Positions 6,478 through 15,928 of a DNA stretch of 22,969 bases are shown here, one piece after another. The stretch lies in the NCBI GenBank assembly GCA_965603095.1, contig CBFDBQ010000035.1, positions 1 to 22,969 of the forward strand, written 5' to 3'. Within the stretch, counting starts at the first letter, position 1, and each line of letters starts with the position of its first letter. Origin of the DNA: DAOVVL01 sp965603095. Its GTDB lineage: Bacteria; Pseudomonadota; Alphaproteobacteria; Rhodospirillales; Magnetovibrionaceae. The notes beneath the pieces are model-generated. The model ran no database searches. It saw nothing but the letters and a program-made list of their open reading frames with translations, and was not told the DNA's origin. The translations under genes were made by a program, and so were the position numbers.

Positions 6478-7638
6478 TTAAAGCGGCTTAAATTGTTTGC
6501 CACCGCTAAGCGGTGAGCCAATGCCCGTTGTTCCGGGAAACGAAATGGGTAATTTAGCAACTGAGCGTAGCGCAAGATAGGCAAATGCCTGCGCCTCCAT
6601 GGCATCGCCGCTCCAGCCAATTTCATCTGCGATTTTTATTTTACCCTCAAGTGTGTCCTTTAACGCGGTAACTAATGCGTGGTTATGACAACCGCCACCT
6701 GAAAGTACCCAATTGGACGGGGTTGCTGGAAACACGGTTTGAGATTTTTTTACAGCACCTGCAATAAATTTTACCAGTGTTGCCGCGCCATCTTCGACTG
6801 AAAGCTCGCTAACTATATCGGTATTGAAATCAAGTCGGTCCAATGATTTTGGATTTGGCATAGAAAAATATGGATGAGAAAGCATTTGGGCGACTATGTC
6901 GTCATTTGCTTTTCCAGCTATTGCTAACGCCCCACCTTCATCAAATTTGTTTCCAGTTTTTTCAAATACCCAATCATCTAACAGCGAATTACACGGCCCG
7001 GTATCAAAGGCCAATAAATTATCTTCTGTTTCTCCAATAAATGTAACATTAGCAATGCCGCCCAAATTAACCACCGCAATCGGTGGGGTTAAATCAGCCA
7101 TGCCGTACGCCAGTGCTTGGTGATATATGGGAACCAACGGTGCGCCTTGACCGCCATTCGCTACATCGTTGGAACGAAAATCAGCCACCACGGAAATTCC
7201 GGTGCCATCGGCCAGCGCCTGTGCATTTCCTATTTGGTGAGTAATTTTAGCATTAGGGTCATGAAAAACCGTATGGCCATGAAAACCGATGATATCGACC
7301 TCGTCCGAGCTAAGGTCATACATATCCATAAATTGAATAACCGCCTGAATGTGAAGATGGGTTAATTCATCTTCCACTGCTTGCAGTTCTGGAGTTTTTT
7401 TAGCCCCTTTAATCCCTTCTGGTCCCAAAACAGACCTTAGTCTTTCTCTAAAACCATCATCATAGGCAAAGGTTGCGGCCGAGCCGAATTGAATGGCTTT
7501 TTTCCCATCACTGCGGATAACCGCCACATCTATGCCATCAAGCGAAGTTCCGCTCATCAGGCCAATGGCCAATTTAAGGCCGTCAAAGCTGGTAGTGGGC
7601 CCAGAAGATGAAATATTTGTCTGCTTGGTGGTGTTCAT
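6478..7638 (-). CDS. anmK: Anhydro-N-acetylmuramic acid kinase
   Basis: AnmK hydrolyses and phosphorylates 1,6-anhydro-N-acetylmuramic acid to MurNAc-6-phosphate, a step in recycling peptidoglycan turnover products. The 386-residue protein shows the diagnostic LAIGLMSGTSLDGIDVAVI (23-41) as the ATP-binding start of the sugar-kinase fold, then VVNLGGIANVTFI, LAFDTGPCNSLLDDW and LSGGGCHNHAL, all typical of AnmK. The first 20 residues are a variable serine/threonine-rich leader; Met28 lies inside the conserved core, so the longer start is kept. It is divergent from tyrS, an arrangement common in alphaproteobacteria. Confidence 0.95.
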   Translation of the reverse strand: MNTTKQTNISSSGPTTSFDGLKLAIGLMSGTSLDGIDVAVIRSDGKKAIQFGSAATFAYDDGFRERLRSVLGPEGIKGAKKTPELQAVEDELTHLHIQAVIQFMDMYDLSSDEVDIIGFHGHTVFHDPNAKITHQIGNAQALADGTGISVVADFRSNDVANGGQGAPLVPIYHQALAYGMADLTPPIAVVNLGGIANVTFIGETEDNLLAFDTGPCNSLLDDWVFEKTGNKFDEGGALAIAGKANDDIVAQMLSHPYFSMPNPKSLDRLDFNTDIVSELSVEDGAATLVKFIAGAVKKSQTVFPATPSNWVLSGGGCHNHALVTALKDTLEGKIKIADEIGWSGDAMEAQAFAYLALRSVAKLPISFPGTTGIGSPLSGGKQFKPL

Positions 7639-7785
7639 GGCCTTGTTAAATTTCCTTAAGGCAGGCTACGTTATGCCTAGCTTGATTATTATGGTTTGGT
7701 ATTGTTATTGGCATTGTGCTAATTACCCGCAAATCTTGCAAGGATACCTTTTAAAGGGCTTAAATTGGGGCACGGAATTAAATAA

Positions 7786-9039
7786 ATGACAGAGCCGAAA
7801 TCAGATTTTATCAAAACCGTTGTTGGGCGCGGATATCTGCATCAATGCACCGATATGGATACGCTGGATGCGCTTGCTTCAGATGGAATTGTTAGTGCCT
7901 ATATCGGTTTTGATTGTACCGCGCCTAGCCTGCATGTGGGATCGTTATTGCCCATAATGATGTTGCGCATCCTGCAACAAAGCGGGCACAAGCCCATAGT
8001 ATTAATGGGCGGCGGTACAACAATGGTTGGCGACCCATCAGGCAAGGATGAAAGCCGCCAGCTTTTAGATGAAGCAAAAATCAACGCCAATATGGAATCC
8101 ATCAAAGAAATTTTTTCCAGCTTTCTTAAATTTGGTGACGGGCCAACAGATGCGGTAATGGTAAATAATTCTGATTGGTTAAACGAACTTAACTATATCG
8201 AATTTCTGCGCGATTACGGACGGCATTTTTCCATAAACCGGATGCTTTCATTTGAAAGCGTAAAGTTACGCCTTGATCGTGAGCAAACACTTTCGTTTCT
8301 TGAATTCAATTATATGATTTTACAGGCTTATGATTTTCTTGAATTAAACCGCAGAAGCAACTGCGTGCTTCAAATGGGAGGGTCAGATCAATGGGGGAAC
8401 ATTGTAAACGGTGTAGAATTGACCCGCAGAGTTGATGGCAAAGAAGCCTTTGGGCTTACAACCCCACTATTGACAACCGCATCGGGCGCCAAGATGGGAA
8501 AAACCGCAGACGGTGCAGTCTGGCTCAACGCTGATATGTTAAGCCCGTATGATTACTGGCAATACTGGCGCAACAGCGAAGACGCTGATGTTGTGCGTTT
8601 TCTAAAATTATTTACCGAAATTTCTATGGAAGAAATTACCGAAATTGAAAAACTTGAAGGCGCAGAGATAAACGAAGCTAAAAAGAGGCTAGCATTTGAA
8701 GCAACTCGCATGGCCCACGGCATCGACGCCGCAAACGCCGCGGCTGAAACGGCTAAAAAAACCTTTGAAGAAGGAAAGCTTGGTGGTGACCTGCCATCAT
8801 TTGATATAGCACGGGCTGATATCGAAGCTGGCATTCAGGTGTTTGATGCACTTTGTCGGGCTGGGCTTTGCGCCAGCAACGGAGAGGCCAAACGGCTAAT
8901 AAAAGGTGGTGGTGCAAGGGTAAATGACACGCAGGTAAAAAATGATAGCGATACAATTACATCTGCCGACCTTAATCAAGACGGCGTTATAAAACTTTCT
9001 TCCGGAAAAAAGCGTCATGCCCTACTGCATGCTATTTAA
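7786..9039 (+). CDS. tyrS: Tyrosyl-tRNA synthetase
   Basis: This cytoplasmic class I aminoacyl-tRNA synthetase charges tRNA-Tyr. The 417-residue protein matches the bacterial TyrRS length. The HIGH-type motif is HVGS at 50-53 (APSLHVGSLLP). The tyrosine pocket is seen in YMILQAYDF (176-184) and QMGGSDQWGN (196-205), and the KMSKS-type loop is KMGKT at 236-240. Residues from about 350 to the end form an S4-type RNA-binding domain (AKRLIKGGGARVND). The gene follows 147 nt of intergenic DNA shared with anmK. Its stop lies 9 nt from the stop of the convergent AsmA-like gene, with no clear terminator hairpin between them. Confidence 0.97.
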   Translation: MTEPKSDFIKTVVGRGYLHQCTDMDTLDALASDGIVSAYIGFDCTAPSLHVGSLLPIMMLRILQQSGHKPIVLMGGGTTMVGDPSGKDESRQLLDEAKINANMESIKEIFSSFLKFGDGPTDAVMVNNSDWLNELNYIEFLRDYGRHFSINRMLSFESVKLRLDREQTLSFLEFNYMILQAYDFLELNRRSNCVLQMGGSDQWGNIVNGVELTRRVDGKEAFGLTTPLLTTASGAKMGKTADGAVWLNADMLSPYDYWQYWRNSEDADVVRFLKLFTEISMEEITEIEKLEGAEINEAKKRLAFEATRMAHGIDAANAAAETAKKTFEEGKLGGDLPSFDIARADIEAGIQVFDALCRAGLCASNGEAKRLIKGGGARVNDTQVKNDSDTITSADLNQDGVIKLSSGKKRHALLHAI

Positions 9040-9048
9040 GTGGACAAT

Positions 9049-12000
9049 TTAATTAGTTTTTCTTGGTCCTATTTCTTTCTCTTTTCCGCTACCGCTAAAT
9101 ATTCCACGAAGCACGCCCGGGGCTAATGCAGACATGGGATTAAAATTAATCTCAAGCTTATCGCCTTTGTTTTTCATACTGTAGGTTGCGGCAAAAATGC
9201 CACTGCCTTTTTCTGGGCCGGAAAGTATTTGGCCTATAATAGGTATGTTGCCGAGCAATGAATTAATGGCATAGGCGGGCACCACCGTTCCCTCAATATC
9301 AAGCAGTTTTCCTTCAAAATCGGCCTTGCCGGTTGCAGTAATGCCAATGGACGGGCCGGATGTTCTAGCCTCTTTTATTTCAAGCACCCCATCATCCAAT
9401 AAGAACGGCAATTCAAGAATATCAAAATTGAGGCCCTCACCTTGAAGGGCATCAAGCACGCCGGTAAGCGAAAGTACGCCTACCAAATTTGCCAATGCCG
9501 GGGCTTCTTTCAGGGCATAATCATGAACCTTTAGCGTGCCGGAAAGCGGTGCATTTTTATTGGTGCCTTTATAGGTGGCTTCAAGTCGTAATTTGCCGCC
9601 AATGAGCAAATCATAAATATCCAATGCCTTTAGTGCCGCACCGGCATCATTGGAAAGTATTCCAAAGCGTCTTTCATTTTTATCTTCATAGGTTTCAAGC
9701 CGGATGTTAATGGATTCTTTTTCGCCAACTCGACCTTGCATATCTATTTTTTTCCAAAGCTTACCTTCGCGATAGATGGTTCCTATAAAATCATGCACCG
9801 CCCGATCTTTGCCAAACCATAATGTTCGAAAATCTGCAGCGCCTGAAAAAACAAATTCAGTTTCGTCCAATGCTTTGTCGGTAGAATCTTTCCTCACCCC
9901 TAGAAAATCATCCCACAGCAAGCTGGCATCAAATTCATCGCCCAAAAATGATACCTCCCATGTTCCGTCATCATGGGGGACTAGTGATCCTGACATTGAA
10001 GTTCTGCGGCTAACTGCTTTTTCAATATTTATTACATCAAGCTTGCCATCATCGCGAAATGCAACTGAACCACTTATCTCTAATTCGGGTGCGCTAATTT
10101 CAAAAGAAGGTATCTCAACCGGGATTTCGCCTTTTAACCTTAATTCAAGCACTGCAGTCCCGGGAACACCCGCTTCTTTCGACCACCCCAATTCTGGTGC
10201 CGCCATGGATATATTTGCAAGATCAAGCCGCGCCGAAAGAGATCTGCTATCATCACCAAAAACCGTATAGCTTACATTTGCTTCTGCGCCGCCGTTTATG
10301 TAATTGCCAATAAGTTCGGGAACAGCTATCCCCATATCGCCTAAACCCAGAATATTATCAATGCGCCCGGTAAGTTCATACTTATCGCGAAAAATTGCCT
10401 CTGGTGCAAAATCGTGTCGCCACAACAAGCCAACTGGAACACCGCCAAGCTGTGCCGTTCCTACAGCGTTCATCTCTGCGTTGTTTACTTCCAGTTGCAG
10501 GTTTCCCATGGATAAATTGCGTTTAAAAAGTATTTCTGAAAATTCCGCATTAGCAAGATTTGCCGTAGCATGTACGCTAACGTCATTAATATTAAGGTCT
10601 TTTCTAAACGGAAAATGAATTTTCAAATTTGTATCAACGCTTCCAGACGTTTTTTGCGGATCAATTCCAATTACCCGTGCAAAATTAAGCGGGTCATGGT
10701 CAATCAATGTCAATGCCCCAGGTATGGACCCGGATAAATCCAAATCAAAATCAGCAATGGGATCATCGGTATTTAATTTAGTAAAATGAATATCGCCAAC
10801 TTTTGGGGTTACGCCATTGTAGCTGTCTGCGCTGTTAACATGGATATCAAAGCTATCGCCATCAAATGTCGCCACGCCATTGGCGCCGGTTACCGCTGGC
10901 ATTGGCGGCAGGTAATTTATAGTTACGCCTTGTCCTTCGATACTTCCTTCTAGGGTATCAAACCGCACCCCATCTTTATCCGAAACAAGCGAGACAACCA
11001 TCTCGGCCTTTGGGGAAATGCCCTTTGGCATATGTTCTAAAACCCACTTTCTGGCATCGGGTGCCACAATTGCTGGCCAGTAACGATCAATCCCCACAAG
11101 GGACATATTATTTAAAACGCCAGAAAGCCCCAGCGATATTGCGCCCGGAGTTTCGGCAGAAACCACCGTGCCCGGCCAGTTAACCCCATTTACCTTGGCC
11201 CGTATTTTTGCAACTGGGCCGCCTAAATCAATTTCGGCACCTTCAATTTCAACCCTGCGTTCTTCGCCCATATAACGCCCGGCCAAACTTAATTTTTTAA
11301 ACGGCAATTCCATATCTAGCGGTGAAGGTAAATAAATTGTTTCGTCGTCTGCCAATTGAACATCAAAATTATTTATTTCAATATTTCGATATTTACCATC
11401 AAAGCGCCCGGTCGCTTTTAAGCTATCAACTTTTATCCGTTGCGCAAATGGCAATAAATCAAGCTTGGAAGCAAGTGGAACTGGAAGCGATACATAGCCA
11501 GCAGCTCCACTTAAATCAAAACCAACGCCTTCAATATTGCCATCTGTTTTGGTGCTTAACATAATGGTTCCAGACAACGGAACATCAACGGTTGAAACAA
11601 TTTCAATTTGTGGAAGAAGCCCCGCCAACGACGAAGGGTTTAACGAGTTAAAACTAATCCCAAGGTCAATGCGATGCAGATTGCTATAAAAAGACCCTAA
11701 AACAGATAGATTGGCTGTTTTTCCAGCCACATCAACACCAAGGTCAAGTTCTGCTTCTAGGCCATCAGTAGAACGCCTTATTCTTGCATCTGCCATTGGT
11801 GCGCGCCATGTAATGCCTGTCATATTGTCAAGGTATGTAAGCTGGCCGGCAACCATATTTACCCGCGAAAGATAGCTCATCGGGTGTAGTTCATTTTCTT
11901 GTTGCAGCATTGCACCAAGAATTTTTGTTACAAATGCACCTGATCCCCCTTCGCTTTGTGGGCTTCCTTCAAAGCCAAGCTCAAATTCACCAGTTCTACC

Positions 12001-12384
12001 GCGAACAACTAAAATATCGGGGCCAAAAAATTCTATGCTTCTTGGGGCAATAATTCCTTTAACTAGCGCACCAGCACTGAACGATACTGAAACCTCAGGA
12101 ACCGACGCTATATTTCCACCATTAATTAATGAAGCCTGCATGTTGACCATGCGGACATCTAATGTTCGCTCCCAGCCCGCCCATGTAAGAATGGTATCAT
12201 CCAGGGTTATGGATATGGTTCCATCATGCAATTCGTTCAACGAGCTTTGCAATACAGGCGTAAGAAATGACAAGGATACCGGCCCCGTACTAAGCCGCCA
12301 TGCCGCAAACAGGGTGGCAATAAAAATGCCCACACCCAGACCGCCTACAATCTGTATTATGGATCTTATTGTTCGTCTGAGCAG
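9049..12384 (-). CDS. Large AsmA/YhdP-like (DUF3971) membrane-anchored protein
   Basis: About 1111 residues: one N-terminal membrane helix (SIIQIVGGLGVGIFIATLFAAW) followed by a very long beta-rich periplasmic part. The C-terminal region (SMKNKGDKLEINFNPMSALAPGVLRGIF) is typical of DUF3971/AsmA_2 proteins. YhdP-type relatives are bridge-like proteins between the two membranes and have been linked to phospholipid movement; the same role here is inference. Start choice: an in-frame TGA lies at 12397-12399 and no ATG follows it before the helix. GTG at 12333 would cut the helix in half. CTG at 12384 follows GAGGGGG by 7 nt and gives LLRRTIRS, the usual positive N-terminus, so I take it as the likely start. 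It is divergent from glnE. Confidence 0.85.
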   Translation of the reverse strand: MLRRTIRSIIQIVGGLGVGIFIATLFAAWRLSTGPVSLSFLTPVLQSSLNELHDGTISITLDDTILTWAGWERTLDVRMVNMQASLINGGNIASVPEVSVSFSAGALVKGIIAPRSIEFFGPDILVVRGRTGEFELGFEGSPQSEGGSGAFVTKILGAMLQQENELHPMSYLSRVNMVAGQLTYLDNMTGITWRAPMADARIRRSTDGLEAELDLGVDVAGKTANLSVLGSFYSNLHRIDLGISFNSLNPSSLAGLLPQIEIVSTVDVPLSGTIMLSTKTDGNIEGVGFDLSGAAGYVSLPVPLASKLDLLPFAQRIKVDSLKATGRFDGKYRNIEINNFDVQLADDETIYLPSPLDMELPFKKLSLAGRYMGEERRVEIEGAEIDLGGPVAKIRAKVNGVNWPGTVVSAETPGAISLGLSGVLNNMSLVGIDRYWPAIVAPDARKWVLEHMPKGISPKAEMVVSLVSDKDGVRFDTLEGSIEGQGVTINYLPPMPAVTGANGVATFDGDSFDIHVNSADSYNGVTPKVGDIHFTKLNTDDPIADFDLDLSGSIPGALTLIDHDPLNFARVIGIDPQKTSGSVDTNLKIHFPFRKDLNINDVSVHATANLANAEFSEILFKRNLSMGNLQLEVNNAEMNAVGTAQLGGVPVGLLWRHDFAPEAIFRDKYELTGRIDNILGLGDMGIAVPELIGNYINGGAEANVSYTVFGDDSRSLSARLDLANISMAAPELGWSKEAGVPGTAVLELRLKGEIPVEIPSFEISAPELEISGSVAFRDDGKLDVINIEKAVSRRTSMSGSLVPHDDGTWEVSFLGDEFDASLLWDDFLGVRKDSTDKALDETEFVFSGAADFRTLWFGKDRAVHDFIGTIYREGKLWKKIDMQGRVGEKESINIRLETYEDKNERRFGILSNDAGAALKALDIYDLLIGGKLRLEATYKGTNKNAPLSGTLKVHDYALKEAPALANLVGVLSLTGVLDALQGEGLNFDILELPFLLDDGVLEIKEARTSGPSIGITATGKADFEGKLLDIEGTVVPAYAINSLLGNIPIIGQILSGPEKGSGIFAATYSMKNKGDKLEINFNPMSALAPGVLRGIFSGSGKEKEIGPRKTN

Positions 12385-12396
12385 TGGACTTCCCCC

Positions 12397-12411
12397 TCAG
12401 TCCCGAGGCAT
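12397..12411 (-). other. Four-codon mini-ORF before the AsmA-like gene
   Basis: On the minus strand ATG-CCT-CGG-GAC-TGA (Met-Pro-Arg-Asp-stop) lies in the same frame as the downstream gene. Its TGA overlaps the GAGGGGG ribosome binding site of the proposed CTG start. It could be a minimal upstream ORF, or the remnant of an original start cut off by a stop codon. Confidence 0.35.
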
Positions 12412-12422
12412 TCTAACGGGAC
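12400..12422. repeat. Inverted repeat in the leader of the AsmA-like gene
   Basis: GTCCCG at 12400-12405 and CGGGAC at 12417-12422 form a perfect 6-bp stem with an 11-nt loop. In the minus-strand transcript it sits at the very 5' end and encloses the mini-ORF start codon. Confidence 0.5.
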
Positions 12423-12426
12423 AATA

Positions 12427-12432
12427 ATTATA
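12427..12432 (-). promoter_or_regulatory. Consensus -10 box for the AsmA-like gene
   Basis: TATAAT is read on the minus strand. No good -35 box lies 17 nt upstream (AGTGCA at best), so the assignment is tentative. A start near 12420 would leave a leader of about 36 nt before the proposed CTG codon. Confidence 0.4.
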
Positions 12433-12448
12433 ACGGATAAATAAGAAT

Positions 12449-15433
12449 ATGCACTTTTTCGGCTTTAATCCCAAGCATATACCCGCGCTTAGCCATAACG
12501 AGCGGATCGATAACGGGTGGGAAACGCTGGGCCAGCGCGTGGCGGACGATAGAGACCTTGTCCGTCTCAAGGAATTGCTCGAAAAAGACCCCATAGCTGG
12601 GCGTTTGGCCAGTTCTGTCTTTGCCCATAGCCCATTTTTGAGCCATTGCATGCAGTCAGACCCCGAATTTACGTTTGAGCTTTTCACCCATGGGCCAGAG
12701 GCGTGCCGTGAGAAGGTGCTGGCGGGCACCACAAAAAGTGCGCTGGAATTAGACGAGGCTGGATTAAAAAGCCATCTCAGGATTGCCAAGCGCCGAGTTC
12801 AATTAATGTCGGCAGTTGGCGATATAAACGGCATATGGGACCTTGAACGGGTAACCGGGACTCTAAGCGAATTTGCCGATAAGGCCGTTGCGGCAACCGC
12901 CCAACACCTACTTAAATCACTAGAAGGCAGAGGTGCCATAAAATTAGCGCACCCGGAAAACCCAGAATTGGAATCGGGGTTAGTAATTTTGGGCTTGGGT
13001 AAACTAGGTGGACGCGAGCTAAATTATTCCAGCGATATCGATATCATTATTTTATTCGATCCCGACCGAGTTAAATGTGAAGAACCAGAAGAAATGCAAA
13101 GCCATTTTGTTAGGCTGGCAAGAAAGATGGTCAATATTTTAGATGACCGCACAGCAGATGGTTACGTGTTTCGTACCGACCTTAGGCTACGCCCCGACCC
13201 GGGATCAACTCCGCCTGCAATTTCCACCATTGCGGCTGAAAGCTATTACGAGTCAATCGGACAAAATTGGGAACGTGCGGCAATGATAAAAGCCAGACCA
13301 ATTGCCGGTGATATTGCAGCGGGAAATGATTTTCTAAAGAGTTTGAAGCCTTTCGTATGGCGCAAGTCTCTAGATTTTGCCGCTATTGACGATATTCATT
13401 CCATCAAACGCCAAATCAATGCCCATCGTGGTGGTGAAAAAATCAAACTTTATGGTCACAATATAAAACTTGGCCGCGGCGGCATTAGGGAAATAGAATT
13501 TTTTGCACAAACTCAACAATTAATATGGGGTGGACGAAACAGAGATTTACGCACCGCACCGACACAGCCGTCCCTTCGGGCGCTTAGCGCGGCCGGAAAA
13601 GTAAAAAATGAAGATGCTGAAAAACTCATCAGTGCTTATAAATTTTTACGCAGAGTAGAACACCGTTTGCAAATGGTTGATGATGAGCAAACTCATTCAA
13701 TCCCAAATGATGACAAAGGTGTAAACGATATAGCTGTATTTTTAGGCTTTGATGACAGTAAATCATTTTCTGATGAGCTGCTAAAAACAATGCAAACCGT
13801 AGAATCTGTTTATGCAAATCTTTTTGAAGAAGCCCCTTCATTGGGATTGGCATTAGGTTCTGGCGATGAAGAATACGGCAATCTGGTTTTCACCGGAGGC
13901 GAAAGCGATCCGGAAACGCTAAAAACACTTGCCAGGATTGGCTTCACAAACGTTGATGCAATAGATTCAATCGTTCGTGGCTGGCACCACGGACGCTACC
14001 GTTGCACTAGGTCCAACCGTGCAAGACAGCTTTTAACAGAACTGATGGTGATAATACTAGGCGCTTTTGGTCGTACCAGCGAACCAGATAGTGCATTTAT
14101 GCGTTTTGATGAATTTCTTTCTCGTCTGCCATCCGGTGTTCAGCTTTTTTCAATGTTTCAAGTAAACCCAGGCTTGCTTGACCTTATTGCGGAAATAATG
14201 GGAACCGCACCTAGGCTGGCAGAACACCTATCACAAAAGGTGGGTGTCCTTGATGGGGTTTTAAGCAGTGATTTCTTTGACCCATTACCGGGACTGGATG
14301 ATTTAAGCAAAGACCTTGAGCGCGCATTAATTGATGCCACCTGCATGGAAGACACCCTTGATATAACCAGACGCTGGGCTAAGGATAGAAAATTTCAAAT
14401 TGGGGTGCAGGTTTTGCGCCAAACAATTAACGACCACGGTTCACAACGAGCACTTTCAAATGTGGCCGAAGCACTTATTCATGCCCTGCAACCACGAGTC
14501 GAAGATGATTTTGCCATAAACCATGGCCGTATAAATGGTGGTGGAATGACAGTAATTGCATTTGGCAAAATGGGCGGGCGAGAAAAAACCCCTACTTCCG
14601 ATCTTGATCTAACTTTTGTTTACGATTTTGACAAATCGGTTGAACAATCTGACGGCCCAAAACCATTGGCCCCAAGCCAATATTTTTCCAGACTTAGCCA
14701 GCGCCTGATAAACGCACTTTCCGCACCAACAGCCGAAGGTGCGCTTTATGAAGTTGATATGCGGTTACGGCCATCGGGGGCATCTGGACCAATTGCAACT
14801 ACGTTGGAAAGTTTTGAAGTTTATCAAAAAAATGGCGCGTGGACATGGGAACACATGGCCCTGACAAGGGCGCGGCCAATATCAGGGCCGAAAAAGCTTC
14901 AACAATCATGTGCGGCGGTTATTAAAGATGTTTTAACAGAAAATCGTGATGGACAAAAACTTGTAACCGATGTGGCATCCATGCGTGAACAAATTTATAA
15001 AGAACACGGTACCGATACCCCGTGGGCAATAAAACATTACCGTGGCGGATTGGTTGATGTTGAATTTATTTCACAATATCTACAATTATTACACGCGCAC
15101 AACAATCCAGATATTCTTTCCGTTAATACGCGCTCAGCTCTTATCAATCTGGGTGATGCCAAATTATTAAAAGATGATGTGGTAAAAAAATTAATTTCAG
15201 CCCTTGACCTGTGGCAATCGGTACAGGGACTTGTCCGCTTAACAACCCTTTCACAATTGCGTGAAAAGCGCGATTACACAATTCCTGAAAGTTTATGCAA
15301 AATATTCTGCCAGATGGCAGACGTTAAAAATATTGATGAACTAGAAGAAAAAATGAAAAAGACTGCCGCATCGGTGGTAGAAATATATGATGAAATCATT
15401 CAGCATCCAGCCGATGCATTGGCAATAAAATAG
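12449..15433 (+). CDS. glnE: Bifunctional glutamine synthetase adenylyltransferase/deadenylase
   Basis: GlnE adds and removes AMP on glutamine synthetase in answer to PII and glutamine, tuning nitrogen assimilation. The 994-residue protein has the expected two nucleotidyltransferase domains. The first shows GLGKLGGRELNYSSDIDI at about 182-199; the second shows FGKMGGREKTPTSDLDL at 705-721. Each keeps the metal-binding D-x-D (D196/D198 and D718/D720), so both activities should be intact. Each domain is followed by the repeated helical part (RHYRGGLVDVEFI is seen near 867-880). Length is slightly above E. coli GlnE (946). The ribosome binding site is weak. bcp follows 22 nt downstream. Confidence 0.97.
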   Translation: MHFFGFNPKHIPALSHNERIDNGWETLGQRVADDRDLVRLKELLEKDPIAGRLASSVFAHSPFLSHCMQSDPEFTFELFTHGPEACREKVLAGTTKSALELDEAGLKSHLRIAKRRVQLMSAVGDINGIWDLERVTGTLSEFADKAVAATAQHLLKSLEGRGAIKLAHPENPELESGLVILGLGKLGGRELNYSSDIDIIILFDPDRVKCEEPEEMQSHFVRLARKMVNILDDRTADGYVFRTDLRLRPDPGSTPPAISTIAAESYYESIGQNWERAAMIKARPIAGDIAAGNDFLKSLKPFVWRKSLDFAAIDDIHSIKRQINAHRGGEKIKLYGHNIKLGRGGIREIEFFAQTQQLIWGGRNRDLRTAPTQPSLRALSAAGKVKNEDAEKLISAYKFLRRVEHRLQMVDDEQTHSIPNDDKGVNDIAVFLGFDDSKSFSDELLKTMQTVESVYANLFEEAPSLGLALGSGDEEYGNLVFTGGESDPETLKTLARIGFTNVDAIDSIVRGWHHGRYRCTRSNRARQLLTELMVIILGAFGRTSEPDSAFMRFDEFLSRLPSGVQLFSMFQVNPGLLDLIAEIMGTAPRLAEHLSQKVGVLDGVLSSDFFDPLPGLDDLSKDLERALIDATCMEDTLDITRRWAKDRKFQIGVQVLRQTINDHGSQRALSNVAEALIHALQPRVEDDFAINHGRINGGGMTVIAFGKMGGREKTPTSDLDLTFVYDFDKSVEQSDGPKPLAPSQYFSRLSQRLINALSAPTAEGALYEVDMRLRPSGASGPIATTLESFEVYQKNGAWTWEHMALTRARPISGPKKLQQSCAAVIKDVLTENRDGQKLVTDVASMREQIYKEHGTDTPWAIKHYRGGLVDVEFISQYLQLLHAHNNPDILSVNTRSALINLGDAKLLKDDVVKKLISALDLWQSVQGLVRLTTLSQLREKRDYTIPESLCKIFCQMADVKNIDELEEKMKKTAASVVEIYDEIIQHPADALAIK

Positions 15434-15455
15434 ATTAATAATTTGGAGAAATAAA

Positions 15456-15920
15456 ATGACGCTAAAAAAGGGTGATAAAGCCCCAGCATTCAATTTACCC
15501 AGCGATGGTGGTGGAAAAATAAAGCTTTCCGAATTAAAAGGGAAAAAGGTTGTTCTTTATTTTTACCCCAAAGATTCAACGCCCGGATGCACCCAAGAAG
15601 GTCTTGATTTCAAAGAATTACACACAAAATTTAAACGTGGCGGTGCGGTTGTGCTGGGCGCATCAAAAGACAGCGTTAAACGCCATGATAATTTCAAGGA
15701 AAAGCAAGGCTTTCCATTTAATTTATTGTCGGACGAAGAAGGAACGCTGTGCAATGATTATGGAGTATGGATAAAGAAAAAAAATTATGGACGTGAATAT
15801 ATGGGCATTGAGCGCGCCACCTTTTTAATTGATGAAAAAGGAAAAATTGCAAATATTTGGCATAAAGTACGCGTGAAAGGTCACGCCGAAGAAGTTTTAA
15901 CAGCCGTAAAAGAAATATAG
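15456..15920 (+). CDS. bcp: Bcp/PrxQ-type thioredoxin-dependent peroxiredoxin
   Basis: This 154-residue cytoplasmic peroxiredoxin reduces hydrogen peroxide and organic hydroperoxides. The peroxidatic cysteine is Cys45 in YPKDSTPGCTQE. The resolving cysteine that many Bcp proteins have five residues later is missing (GLDF in place of ACDF), and the alternative position in the next helix (RHDNFKEKQGF) is also not a cysteine. The only other cysteine is Cys99 (GTLCNDYGVW). It may therefore work as a 1-Cys enzyme or use Cys99 in an unusual pair. A GGAG ribosome binding site lies 9 nt before the ATG. It sits between glnE and a ferritin-like gene and is probably cotranscribed with both. Confidence 0.93.
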   Translation: MTLKKGDKAPAFNLPSDGGGKIKLSELKGKKVVLYFYPKDSTPGCTQEGLDFKELHTKFKRGGAVVLGASKDSVKRHDNFKEKQGFPFNLLSDEEGTLCNDYGVWIKKKNYGREYMGIERATFLIDEKGKIANIWHKVRVKGHAEEVLTAVKEI

Positions 15921-15928
15921 CGCATCAT

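Noticed and set aside
9776..10270. Plus-strand 164-codon ORF
   Set aside because: It is antisense to the AsmA-like gene, very rich in Ser, Pro and Asn, with no recognisable domain or ribosome binding site.
12397..12789. Minus-strand 130-codon ORF over the glnE start
   Set aside because: It overlaps the conserved N-terminus of GlnE and has shadow-type composition; only its last codons coincide with the mini-ORF discussed above.
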